DNA of 64,000 bases from assembly GCF_025685605.1 (NCBI RefSeq), contig NZ_JAGTUT010000006.1:1-64000 (forward strand), in the 5' to 3' direction. Below, one piece after another: positions 44,566 to 52,317 of this stretch. A model generated the notes under the pieces. The model made no database searches. It was given only the letters and a program-made list of their open reading frames with translations, and was not told where the DNA came from. Numbering within the stretch: position 1 is the first letter of the stretch; every line of letters begins with the position of its first letter. Made by a program: the position numbers and the translations under genes. This DNA is from Granulicella arctica. Its GTDB lineage: Bacteria; Acidobacteriota; Terriglobia; Terriglobales; Acidobacteriaceae.

Positions 44566-44847
44566 TTATGCAGAAGAGAGGCTGAATACAGCGCATTGGC
44601 CATCGTCGAACGTCATGATCACGTCGCCATTGAGTCTCTCCGCCGATAGCAGGCGCGGCACTGATGGAATCTTTATGCATCCATGCTCGTTGAAGTGCTT
44701 GGGGTTCGTCAGTACGCATAGAAGCGCTTGGTCTACACGATGTTTTTGGAGTGAATTTGATTCCGTCGCAGAGTGTTTCAGCTTGTCGTAATCGGCTTCG
44801 TCTATCTGACGTTCTGGATGAGAGGTCGTTACTCTAGCGCAGAATGA
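44566..44847 (-). pseudogene. DUF2442-like gene, 5'-truncated by a Tn3 fragment
   Basis: The C-terminal text VPRLLSAERLNGDVIMTFDD and GQCAVFSL fits the small DUF2442 fold (often an antitoxin-like partner). The frame continues upstream into transposase DNA at 44848, with no start codon in between except inside the transposase piece. I therefore call it truncated. Confidence 0.4.
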
Positions 44848-44976
44848 GACGGCACCGGCAAGCGGTCTGAATTTGATTGTGGCTGCGATCACGCACTGGA
44901 ATACCGTCTATCTCGAACGCGCGGCAGAGCAGATGGCCGAATCGCGGCAGTTCGATTTTGCGTTGCTCCGCACGAG
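44848..44976 (+). pseudogene. Tn3-family tnpA fragment
   Basis: The frame reads LNLIVAAITHWNTVYLERAA and EQMAESRQFDFALLRT, matching residues near the end of the intact-family TnpA at 11016-13714 (LNLVVAAITFWNTVYLERAT). It is only 43 codons long and cut at both sides. Together with the repeat at 42312 it proves a second, older Tn3 element. Confidence 0.85.
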
Positions 44977-46251
44977 CTATCTTTCATCGCTACGAACTGT
45001 CATAAAAGTTCTTGCTTTCCGCAGGGTGAGCGAGGAGAAGCGGCCTAGCTGAAGGAACCGCGGAAAATGCCTTGGGGTGGGCACAGGGAATTCGGCGCCA
45101 ACGAGCCACTGTGTCTCTGGCGAGGATGCGAGCACGCGGGTAATGAGCAGCGACCCCGTATATGTCAAGACCAATACCAAAATCCAAAGAAACACCCCTT
45201 CCTCCCCCTGATTCATATGGAGTCGCGCTGTGAGGAAAGGCGGAATCCTGCGACAAGCTTTACAACATAGGTCCATGACAATGCTGTGTGTTAGGTACAG
45301 GCCGAACGTATCGCGGCGCACGTTCACAAAGCGTGGCCAGCTCGCGGTGGGGATCTTCATCAAGAAAAGAACGACCATGATGGAGTAGATTTGATTGGTG
45401 AATCGGAGTGTGTTGCTGGGATCGACGGAATGTAGATGTACGAGCAACAGTGTTTCCGCGTAGGCCATTGTCAGGCTTACAAGCGTCAGCGCAACCATCG
45501 TGTTGAGTGAGATTTCGCTTATCCATTGGGTCATTTTGACGATGTGCTTTGAAGCGAACGAGCCTAGCCACAGATCAAAGACGAACCCGAACAGAGCTTC
45601 GAGATGCGAGCTAGGTATCCACAGTCTGTAGATGTTCACTACATAAAACAGGTGAACGGCCAAAAGAACCAATCCAAGACGGATATCGTACAGGTATCGA
45701 CGCAATGCAAGCAGAACAAGAAGTGCAAGCAGCAGATTTGGAACGAACCAGAATGATGTCGAAAGCAGGCAATCCCTCAATCGACCAAATAGGACAGGTA
45801 GCAGGTTGTGCAGGCTTAGTACAAATCGATGGTGAAGGAGATCAAGGCTTATTGTGTAGGTAATGAATACCGTCACCCAGATGAGCCATGGAAGAAAAAC
45901 CTTCTTGACGCGTCGACCGAAATAGTGGGTTCGGCGGCTTGTTTGAAGACGCTCCCCAAGGAGGAAGCCGGAGATGAGAAAGAATCCAACAGTTCCGAAC
46001 TTCAATGGAACTTTCAGTGCATCTTTCCATGAAGAAGGCGCATTGACAAGATCAAATGCGCCGGTGGCATGTATTGCGATGATCGCAAGCATAGACCAGA
46101 AGCGAACGTTATCAACAAAAACATGCCATCCCACTTGAGCAGTTCGAGACGAAACAAGCAATGGCTCCGCACGCATCTTGCGCATGGTGTCGAAGTCTTT
46201 CACGGGTGTTTCGAGGATCGATTCTGTTACCTGTGAGTTCGGGTTATCCAT
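44977..46251 (-). CDS. Acyltransferase-3-family membrane protein
   Basis: About ten membrane segments are present. The N-terminal signature VDNVRFWSMLAIIAIHATGA carries the Arg and the catalytic His of the AT3 family (OafA/NodX type), which transfer acetyl or other acyl groups to exported sugars. FLISGFLLGERLQTSRRTHY and VKKVFLPWLIWV are also typical. Length 424 is normal. The C-terminus runs to the border of the tnpA fragment, so the last few residues may be altered. Candidate role: acylation of an extracellular or lipid-linked polysaccharide. Confidence 0.85.
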   Translation of the reverse strand: MDNPNSQVTESILETPVKDFDTMRKMRAEPLLVSSRTAQVGWHVFVDNVRFWSMLAIIAIHATGAFDLVNAPSSWKDALKVPLKFGTVGFFLISGFLLGERLQTSRRTHYFGRRVKKVFLPWLIWVTVFITYTISLDLLHHRFVLSLHNLLPVLFGRLRDCLLSTSFWFVPNLLLALLVLLALRRYLYDIRLGLVLLAVHLFYVVNIYRLWIPSSHLEALFGFVFDLWLGSFASKHIVKMTQWISEISLNTMVALTLVSLTMAYAETLLLVHLHSVDPSNTLRFTNQIYSIMVVLFLMKIPTASWPRFVNVRRDTFGLYLTHSIVMDLCCKACRRIPPFLTARLHMNQGEEGVFLWILVLVLTYTGSLLITRVLASSPETQWLVGAEFPVPTPRHFPRFLQLGRFSSLTLRKARTFMTVRSDER

Positions 46252-46970
46252 CTGCGCGTCTGGGCAAGAGGTCAGGTCTTCTGCAAGTTGAGTCCAAAAT
46301 AGAAACCTCTTCGTTCTCGCAACTCTCGATCGAATTCCTTCTCAGGCTTCGTGGCTCTCTGAAACAACTTTATGAGACCACTTCTCAAAACCACTCAGAA
46401 TAAACAGTTCTTTTTACGTCCAAACGCGCGGATCAAGGCTCCGATAAACCTTTGAGGTTGGTTACTGTTATACGACAACTTGCCTTCGTGGTGTAGTACT
46501 TGTCAACAGAAACGTAAGATACACCTGTTTACCTTGCAGTTTGTTTTACTCGCTGGGCGACTTGATAGTAAAGCTTAGGTCTTCGGCCTTGTGTACTCTC
46601 CATGACCTTTCGCAAGGCTGATCGCAGAGCTCGCGACCCACGGCGGTTCGGAATTTGCACTCTGGCAAAGACTGCTGCCCCACAAGCCTTCGGCGATTTC
46701 CGGGAGCGTGCTTTGGGGTTCAACAATAAGCAACAAGCCTAGAATTAACACCCGGCATGAACAGAGCCGCATATTCACCTCACCATCTACACCTAAATAC
46801 TCACAAATGTTGTTTTCGCCGGGTTACCTTACTCAGTTCGTTCCTTTATCCATGGTTTGAGGAATGCTAGCGGAACATTCGAATTCACGATTACCATGCT
46901 GGAGGTCCTTTCGCATGAGGAGCGGCACTGTTTTATCACCTTCATCTTGGAGGTGGTACTCGACACCTAT
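46252..46970. other. Intergenic region, no firm gene
   Basis: Contains the promoter side of the acyltransferase gene. A minus-strand frame at 46575-46778 has a signal-like start (RLCSCRVLILGLLLIVEPQS) but no motif or ribosome site and is probably spurious. Confidence 0.4.
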
Positions 46971-47033
46971 CGAAAACGGTCTTTTTGGGAAACTACGAAA
47001 TCGACGTTGCCGATAACACCGACTTTTACGGAA
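46971..47033 (+). repeat. Dispersed repeat, strong copy
   Basis: CGAAAACGGTCTTTTTGGGA, then AACTACGAAATCGACGTTGC, then CGATAACACCGACTTTTACG and GAA. It aligns along its whole length with 28806-28867, ahead of the gene starting at 47077. Confidence 0.6.
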
Positions 47034-47076
47034 TATCGGGTATCGTCTCTCTATGTATGCTGCTCACGAGGGCTCA

Positions 47077-47577
47077 ATGCGACGGTCAATATTATTAACG
47101 AGTGCTGCCGTTGTCTTGGTGAGCATGGCATTAGCTTGGAAGGTATTTGTCGTTCTTGGCTGGAGAGCTACCCACCCAAACCGGATCACGTATCCATTCA
47201 GTGCTTCATTTGCTTTTCCATGGATGGTCGTTTCGCAGTCAGAGAATGGAGTCAAAGTGGAGAGATTCACTCACCTATTTCCCACATTTCGAACTTCGTA
47301 CTCCGAGGTAGTTCTCCAGAATGAGCCGCCTAAACTCGCTGCCCAGCCGGACGACTTATGGTTGGCTGAGCGGTCGGCAATGTTTAGGCAGAAGGCACTT
47401 GCTCGTCGTTATCGCAACGGGTCAATCCTATGTGCCGAGTGGCAGATGGGTCGATCGCAGGCCGACTATTGCCGTTCTCGGGGAGGCACCGCTACTTACG
47501 CGGGCACGGGAGCTGACTTCATGAACGCGATAGATGTTCTTGCCGACCTTTCTTCCGAGGAGACAGTCGTTCGCTAA
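47077..47577 (+). CDS. Hypothetical secreted or anchored protein (166 aa)
   Basis: Start at the second methionine gives MRRSILLTSAAVVLVSMALA, a signal or anchor segment, followed by a polar domain (FPWMVVSQSENGVKVERFTH, LFPTFRTSYSEVVLQNEPPK) and a helical end. No family recognised. It is framed by two copies of the dispersed repeat (46971-47033 and 47664-47716), as a mobile cassette would be. Confidence 0.55.
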   Translation: MRRSILLTSAAVVLVSMALAWKVFVVLGWRATHPNRITYPFSASFAFPWMVVSQSENGVKVERFTHLFPTFRTSYSEVVLQNEPPKLAAQPDDLWLAERSAMFRQKALARRYRNGSILCAEWQMGRSQADYCRSRGGTATYAGTGADFMNAIDVLADLSSEETVVR

Positions 47578-47663
47578 TGGGGTAAGGACGTCGAGCTTGG
47601 ACAGAGGATAGTTCCAATCGAAGCAGGTATGAGAGACGGGATTATGGCCAACCTGAGCCCAAT

Positions 47664-47716
47664 CCGCCGTTCTGAATGGCCGACGTTGCCGATAACACCG
47701 CCAAGACTTTGCGGAA
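47664..47716 (+). repeat. Dispersed repeat, strong right half
   Basis: CCGCCGTTCTGAATGG, CCGACGTTGCCGATAACACC, then AAGACTTTGCGGAA. Right block identical to the copy at 46971 over GACGTTGCCGATAACACCG. Confidence 0.55.
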
Positions 47717-47761
47717 CTTACCTACAATCAGGGAGCCGCATTCTCTCCGTGTGCCAAGCCC

Positions 47762-48676
47762 TTACTCTCGGGCCTGTTGCTCCGTTGGAAACAGAAAGCT
47801 CACCGCGGGGCCGAATCTCTCGCTCCAATACTTCGGTTGATGTTGGCCGCCCGGTTGCACGGTCAGTCTCACGTCCGGATGGTTCATCAGACTTTTCTGA
47901 AAATTGTTAGCCAGCGTCTGGCTCATTGTGACAAAGGCACCATCGAATCTAGGAAATCCATGTGCGGCAGCTTCCGCCGGCGGAACCTCCGCCGTTCCGA
48001 CTCCTATGGATATCCGTATTGGCCCTTGCACCACCTGAGATGTCTCCTGCAGGATTCTGCCATTCCCATTTTGGAGTGACGTGCTCTCCAGCAGGCCCAA
48101 GCCAAATGTATCCGGTTGATCGAGCAGCAGAGTCAGCGCGGCGAGGGACGCCAGAGAAGCGCCGCCGACTCCACGGTGTGCTCGATCCGCTGTCGTCCGA
48201 TACTTCCCATCGATCAGCGGAAGAACTTCAGTCGTCATGAAGGCAGACAGCTTTTGTGGTGCGTTCGATACCTCGCCGTATCGGGAATACTCGTCTTCGC
48301 GCACACCAGGCCCAGCATTATCAATACCAACAACGATCAAGGGCGCGAGTGTTCTCTTAAGGATGAGGTCTGTCACGATCTCGTCAACGTGCCATTCATC
48401 TGGAAACGGTTGCGAGGTGCAGCGATCGAAGAGGAACTGCCCGTCGAAGAGGTAGAGCACCGGATAGCGCTTTGATGCCAGAGCCGAGTCGGAGTAGCCG
48501 GGCGGCAGCCACACACGAAGAAAACGCTTCTTGCCGTAGACTCTGCTCTCGAGTGGAATCGTCTCAAGATGACCGGTAACCGTGCTCTTGCAGGCCTGGG
48601 CCGGGACTTGCGATTCCAACTTGGCATCGAGCATTAATCCGCAAGTCAGCAGGACCAACGCCGCGCGAAGAATCAT
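47762..48676 (-). CDS. Secreted esterase of the enterochelin-esterase/PF00756 type
   Basis: A signal peptide (LRAALVLLTCGLMLDAKLES) precedes an alpha/beta-hydrolase: FLRVWLPPGYSD and RYPVLYLFDGQFLFDR, then PLIVVGIDNAGPGVREDEYS. The nucleophile elbow region RGVGGASLASLAAL has Ser in a G-x-S-x-A context. The C-terminal His is in QPGGQHQPKYWSERF. The family hydrolyses ester bonds of siderophores, feruloyl or acetyl esters. The exact substrate is not evident. Confidence 0.8.
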   Translation of the reverse strand: MILRAALVLLTCGLMLDAKLESQVPAQACKSTVTGHLETIPLESRVYGKKRFLRVWLPPGYSDSALASKRYPVLYLFDGQFLFDRCTSQPFPDEWHVDEIVTDLILKRTLAPLIVVGIDNAGPGVREDEYSRYGEVSNAPQKLSAFMTTEVLPLIDGKYRTTADRAHRGVGGASLASLAALTLLLDQPDTFGLGLLESTSLQNGNGRILQETSQVVQGPIRISIGVGTAEVPPAEAAAHGFPRFDGAFVTMSQTLANNFQKSLMNHPDVRLTVQPGGQHQPKYWSERFGPAVSFLFPTEQQARE

Positions 48677-48798
48677 AGAACCTCTCCTGCAATCGCCGAT
48701 ACGATCGCTATGGCTGCGCGATGATTATCCAACGCTCAGTAGATGAAGTTCAAACTCCGTTGAGGATGACCCATCGCAAACATTCAATCCGCATCCCT

Positions 48799-48848
48799 GA
48801 AACTGGCGTTTTCGGCAACACCCCCTACAACCGGAGTTGTCGGCGTTG
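48799..48848 (-). repeat. Dispersed repeat, reverse orientation, moderate copy
   Basis: AAACTGGCGTTTTCGGCAAC followed by AACCGGAGTTGTCGGCG. It shares ACCGGAGTTGTCG with 31879-31891 and the inverted left block with other copies. It lies between the esterase and the membrane-protein gene. Confidence 0.45.
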
Positions 48849-48906
48849 AAGTCACTTTGAGCGAGCTCAACGCAATTTAGATCATTCTTACTTTGATTTT
48901 GCCCGT

Positions 48907-49392
48907 TCACCCAACACCCATGAGGAAGACAACCGCGAAGTTCACCAAGACGGCGGAAGCCTGAACAGAAAGAACTTTGACAGCCTGACCGGGTAATCGA
49001 CGCAACCACTTGAACGCGAAGAACGCGATGACCGGAAGCTGGCCCGCTATTAGGATTTGCCAGATATGCGCTGTAGGTCCTTCGTCCTTGGCACGAAAAT
49101 CTCCAAAAACCCATGGCCCTAACGCCATTGTCGCTAATGCAAGAAGAGACATGGTCAACGGCAGGAACGCGCTGGGCTGCTTCGAAAGTGCGCTAAACGT
49201 CTGTGGTGATTTGGTCATGTCTGCTCCGAAAGTGGGTGAAATAAGCTCTGAAAAGGCGGAACGCACCAAGTCGGCTGATGTTCGAAGGCCCGCCGGCCGC
49301 AAGTAAAGGAACTCTTCAAACTCTTCTCCATAACGGGTGCGCCAACGCCGAGGATAGAGACGCAAATGCAAGCGCGCCAAAATGCGGTTCAT
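48907..49392 (-). CDS. Membrane protein downstream of PadR
   Basis: The N-terminal 45 residues (LARLHLRLYPRRWRTRYGEE) are typical of small acidobacterial membrane proteins placed after a PadR regulator. Three hydrophobic segments follow (LPLTMSLLALATMALGPWVF, IWQILIAGQLPVIAFFAFKW, VLSVQASAVLVNFAVVFLMG). The start overlaps the padR stop (ATGA). Likely regulated by the PadR partner; function unknown. Confidence 0.75.
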   Translation of the reverse strand: MNRILARLHLRLYPRRWRTRYGEEFEEFLYLRPAGLRTSADLVRSAFSELISPTFGADMTKSPQTFSALSKQPSAFLPLTMSLLALATMALGPWVFGDFRAKDEGPTAHIWQILIAGQLPVIAFFAFKWLRRLPGQAVKVLSVQASAVLVNFAVVFLMGVG

Positions 49393-49709
49393 CTCACCTC
49401 CAGCCTGCTCAACCCCACCTGCGCAAGCTGTTTCATCGCAGAAAGGCGAGCACGGAGTACGCTACGACCTTGGGTCGTAATGCGATAGGGTTGGCGCCGC
49501 TCTTCCGGTGGAAGGGGTTCAATCCAGCCCTCCTGCTCCAGCCGGCTGATCGCTCCATATAGAGTTCCTGGTCCCAATCGCGTTCCACAGAGGCGCGCAA
49601 CGTCCTCGATCATGGCATGACCGTGCTTTGGACCACTGGCTAGGCTCGCAAGTACGAGCAAAGGAGGATCGGAATATTGGCCAAGATCCTTTGTGTGGTT
49701 AGGCATCAT
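49389..49709 (-). CDS. PadR-family transcriptional regulator
   Basis: A winged-helix repressor: PPLLVLASLASGPKHGHAMI, GPGTLYGAISRLEQEGWIEP and RRQPYRITTQGRSVLRARLS. The 106-residue form from MMPNHTKDLGQYSD is the family size. The longer open frame would run through the operator. The gene overlaps a membrane-protein gene and is preceded by a dyad operator, so it probably represses its own operon. Confidence 0.9.
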   Translation of the reverse strand: MMPNHTKDLGQYSDPPLLVLASLASGPKHGHAMIEDVARLCGTRLGPGTLYGAISRLEQEGWIEPLPPEERRQPYRITTQGRSVLRARLSAMKQLAQVGLSRLEVR

Positions 49710-49718
49710 CGTGCTCCG

Positions 49719-49741
49719 ACTACTACGTGTTGCGTAGTAGT
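49719..49741. promoter_or_regulatory. Operator-like dyad upstream of padR
   Basis: Perfect 9-bp arms ACTACTACG (49719-49727) and CGTAGTAGT (49733-49741) around five bases, ten bases before the padR start. It is typical of a PadR autoregulatory site; binding is inferred. Confidence 0.65.
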
Positions 49742-49916
49742 ATTGCACGGCCGCTGCGATGGGCCAAGTTGATTTTGCAAAAAAACGCACATCCATACGC
49801 CCGAAGCTTTTGCAAAGGCCGAGTAAAGTGGTCAGCCAGTTAGCCGAATCGACTTTGCACTCTCTGAAACCACCGTCTCAGCAAGGTACACTCGCTGTGA
49901 ACACAGCGGAGGTTCT

Positions 49917-50303
49917 ATGAAGCGAGTCACTGATATCGGCGGCATCTTTTTCAAGGCAAAGGATGCACCTGCGCTGCAGGCCTGGTACAAGCGTCATCTT
50001 GGCATCGATGTTCAGACGTGGGGCGGTGCAGCATTCGACTGGACCGACTCGGATGGCAAGCCTACGGGTGGAACGACCGCCTGGTCTGTTGCTCCGGAAG
50101 AAAGCGCCCAGTTTGCTCCAAGCAAAGCCTCATTCATGGTCAACTATCGCGTTGAAGACCTTCACGCTCTCATCGAGGCTCTCAAAGCGGAGGGCTGCAA
50201 CGTCCTCGACAAGATCGACGACTCTGAGTACGGGAAGTTTGGTTGGGTCATCGATCCTGAAGGAAACAAGGTCGAGTTATGCCAACCACCCGCTGGTCAA
50301 TGA
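49917..50303 (+). CDS. VOC-family (glyoxalase-like) protein
   Basis: A 128-residue protein with the two babbab units of the vicinal-oxygen-chelate fold: ITDIGGIFFKAKDAPALQAW-like start, WYKRHLGIDV, SFMVNYRVEDLHALIEALKA, and GKFGWVIDPEGNKVELCQPP with the metal-ligand Glu near the end. The ribosome site GGAGG precedes the ATG. Members include glyoxalases, dioxygenases and fosfomycin-type proteins. This short form is of unknown specificity. Confidence 0.85.
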   Translation: MKRVTDIGGIFFKAKDAPALQAWYKRHLGIDVQTWGGAAFDWTDSDGKPTGGTTAWSVAPEESAQFAPSKASFMVNYRVEDLHALIEALKAEGCNVLDKIDDSEYGKFGWVIDPEGNKVELCQPPAGQ

Positions 50304-50384
50304 AGCGAGTAGGTCATATGATGAAGTCGCCTCCACCGCAAACTTACATACGATAAAGGACGTTGTTCTGAGAATAGATAGCTC

Positions 50385-51617
50385 CTACTCGACCGCAAAG
50401 GTGTTGTATCCGAGTTTCTTCAAGCAGCGTATGTGGTGCTGGGCGCGTTCGACATCCCTGTCGTTCGGAGTTATCAAAGGTTCTTCTCGGTAGGGCATCT
50501 TCGCTGAGAGAACTGCGTGGATTGTCTTAAGCAGCGTGTGCCCGAGCGCCACGATGGCGCGTTTGTTTCCGCAGCGCGATCTCAGTGCGTGGTAACGCGA
50601 CTGCAGCCGTGAACCCTTTCGGTTGGTGGCTGCCCATGCGCTTTGCGTCAGCGTTGTTTTCAGCCAGACGTTTCCCCGGTTCGTACGAACGCTCTTCTTG
50701 ACGCCAGCACTTTCGTGGTTCGCCGGGCACAGGCCAGCCCATGAACTGAGTTGCGCTACTGTTGGGAACTGTTCCATGTCCGCTCCTATCTCGGCCAGGA
50801 TGCTGGCGGCGGATTCTTCCTTGATGCCCGGAATGCTCTGGAGCAGATGGAACGCTTCGGCAAGTGCCGAGTCCGTCAAGTGCCGTCGGATCTCGGTGTT
50901 GAGCGCTTCTACCTGTTCATCAAGGAACTCGAGATGACGAAGAGCATGCCGGATGAGAAAGCGCTGATGGTCGCTCAACCGATGATCGGCAACGGAAGCC
51001 GTAATTTGTGGGATCTTTTCTCGGGCCTTCTTCTTGGCCAAATCAGCGATCTGCTCTGCGGTCATCCGGCCGTCGAGAAGCGCTGCGAGCATCAACTTGC
51101 CCGACACACAGAAGACGTCTGACAACACGTCACCGAGCTTGATGTTCGCATCTTCAAGCACCTTCTGAACCCGGTTCCGTTCCCTCGAGTTCTCCCCGAT
51201 GAGCTGCCTGCGACGACGCGTGAGGTCTCGTAGTTCACGAAACGCCAACGGAGGGATGAAGCTTGGCCGGATCATGCCGTGGCGAAGAAGATGAGCCAGC
51301 CAGCGGCTATCGTTTGGATCGGTCTTGTGTCCGCGCCTGTTCTGCACGTCCACAGCGTTCGCCAGGATCACACGGACGTGCGCCTCAAGCAGGTTGAAGA
51401 CCGGCTTCCAGTAGCTGCCGGTGCTCTCCATCACGGCATGAGTGCAACCTTCGGCGACCAGCCATTCGGCGAGCCGTTGAAGCTCGCTCACAATCGTGCC
51501 GAACTTCTTGATCTGCGTGTGGGGTTCGTCTCTTGCGCCACCGGTCATGACGCAGACCACGACGAACTTCTTGCCGACATCGATGCCGGCACATCGCTCT
51601 AGAATCGTTTCGATCAT
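50385..51617 (-). CDS. IS110-family transposase
   Basis: The RuvC-like DEDD domain shows CAGIDVGKKFVVV, HAVMESTGSYWKPVFN and HKTDPNDSRWLAHLLRHG. The C-terminal Transposase-20 domain shows LLQSIPGIKEESAASILAEI and GADMEQFPTVAQLSSWAGLC, including the catalytic serine region. ATG 51617 follows GGAGGAG. The gene is intact at about 410 residues. IS110 elements insert without terminal repeats and use a bridge RNA encoded in a non-coding end. The likely place is the stretch at about 51640-51760, not verified. Confidence 0.92.
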   Translation of the reverse strand: MIETILERCAGIDVGKKFVVVCVMTGGARDEPHTQIKKFGTIVSELQRLAEWLVAEGCTHAVMESTGSYWKPVFNLLEAHVRVILANAVDVQNRRGHKTDPNDSRWLAHLLRHGMIRPSFIPPLAFRELRDLTRRRRQLIGENSRERNRVQKVLEDANIKLGDVLSDVFCVSGKLMLAALLDGRMTAEQIADLAKKKAREKIPQITASVADHRLSDHQRFLIRHALRHLEFLDEQVEALNTEIRRHLTDSALAEAFHLLQSIPGIKEESAASILAEIGADMEQFPTVAQLSSWAGLCPANHESAGVKKSVRTNRGNVWLKTTLTQSAWAATNRKGSRLQSRYHALRSRCGNKRAIVALGHTLLKTIHAVLSAKMPYREEPLITPNDRDVERAQHHIRCLKKLGYNTFAVE

Positions 51618-51639
51618 CTGCTCCTCCAATGCGGACAAG

Positions 51640-52317
51640 CAGCCGGCGGCGAGTTGGGCATATTGTTCTACGGGCTCAAGAGAGCACCAGTCAGATGTAC
51701 GTGAGCCGCCGGCGGGTCAGATTATCATTCGGGGTCAGACCACCAATAAGTCCGCGACCCTTTACCTGTTCGCCCCTGAAGTCTCCACCACCCCACGCTT
51801 CAGGTCAACGAAAACCCTTCTCATCCTCAAGTGCGGCCGCGTCGCGGCCATCGCTGATTATCATGCCTAGTAAAAGGGAAACAACTGACAATAGGGGCAC
51901 TCAGTGTTTAGCTGCTCAGCATCGAGACAGTGATTGCTTTCGCGATTCAATTCGCTAGCTCTGATGCAAGCAACTTTACTGTTCTGCTTTCAGTTGTTGC
52001 GCTTAGGTAATTAACTACCAGTAAGAACTCCCGCACAGATGCTTCGTCGCACCCCCGAACTGTGTGTAGCAAAGGCAAACTTTCGTTTGACATGAGTTCC
52101 GTCCTAGGTTAGTTTCTGCCTATCGGTAATCTAACATCTAAACGGAAGTGCTCCCGGGCAGCAGTGGCTCACCTATTTCTAGCGTTTTGCTGATGATACG
52201 GTTTCGTCGAAGCACATTCCTATAACGCCTGCATATGAATCTGAATGGAACCATTGACGACCATAGATCGCCCGTTCGTGGATAGTAGAGCAACAACACC
52301 ACTACAAAGGAATCGTG
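51640..52317. other. Intergenic region between IS110 and RHS gene
   Basis: The left 100-150 bases probably belong to the IS110 element. The rest is A/T-richer and holds the promoter of the RHS gene. No gene is supported. Confidence 0.45.

Noticed and set aside
27808-48848. Dispersed repeats as a CRISPR array
   Set aside because: Spacing is hundreds to thousands of bases with genes between; no regular spacers and no cas genes.
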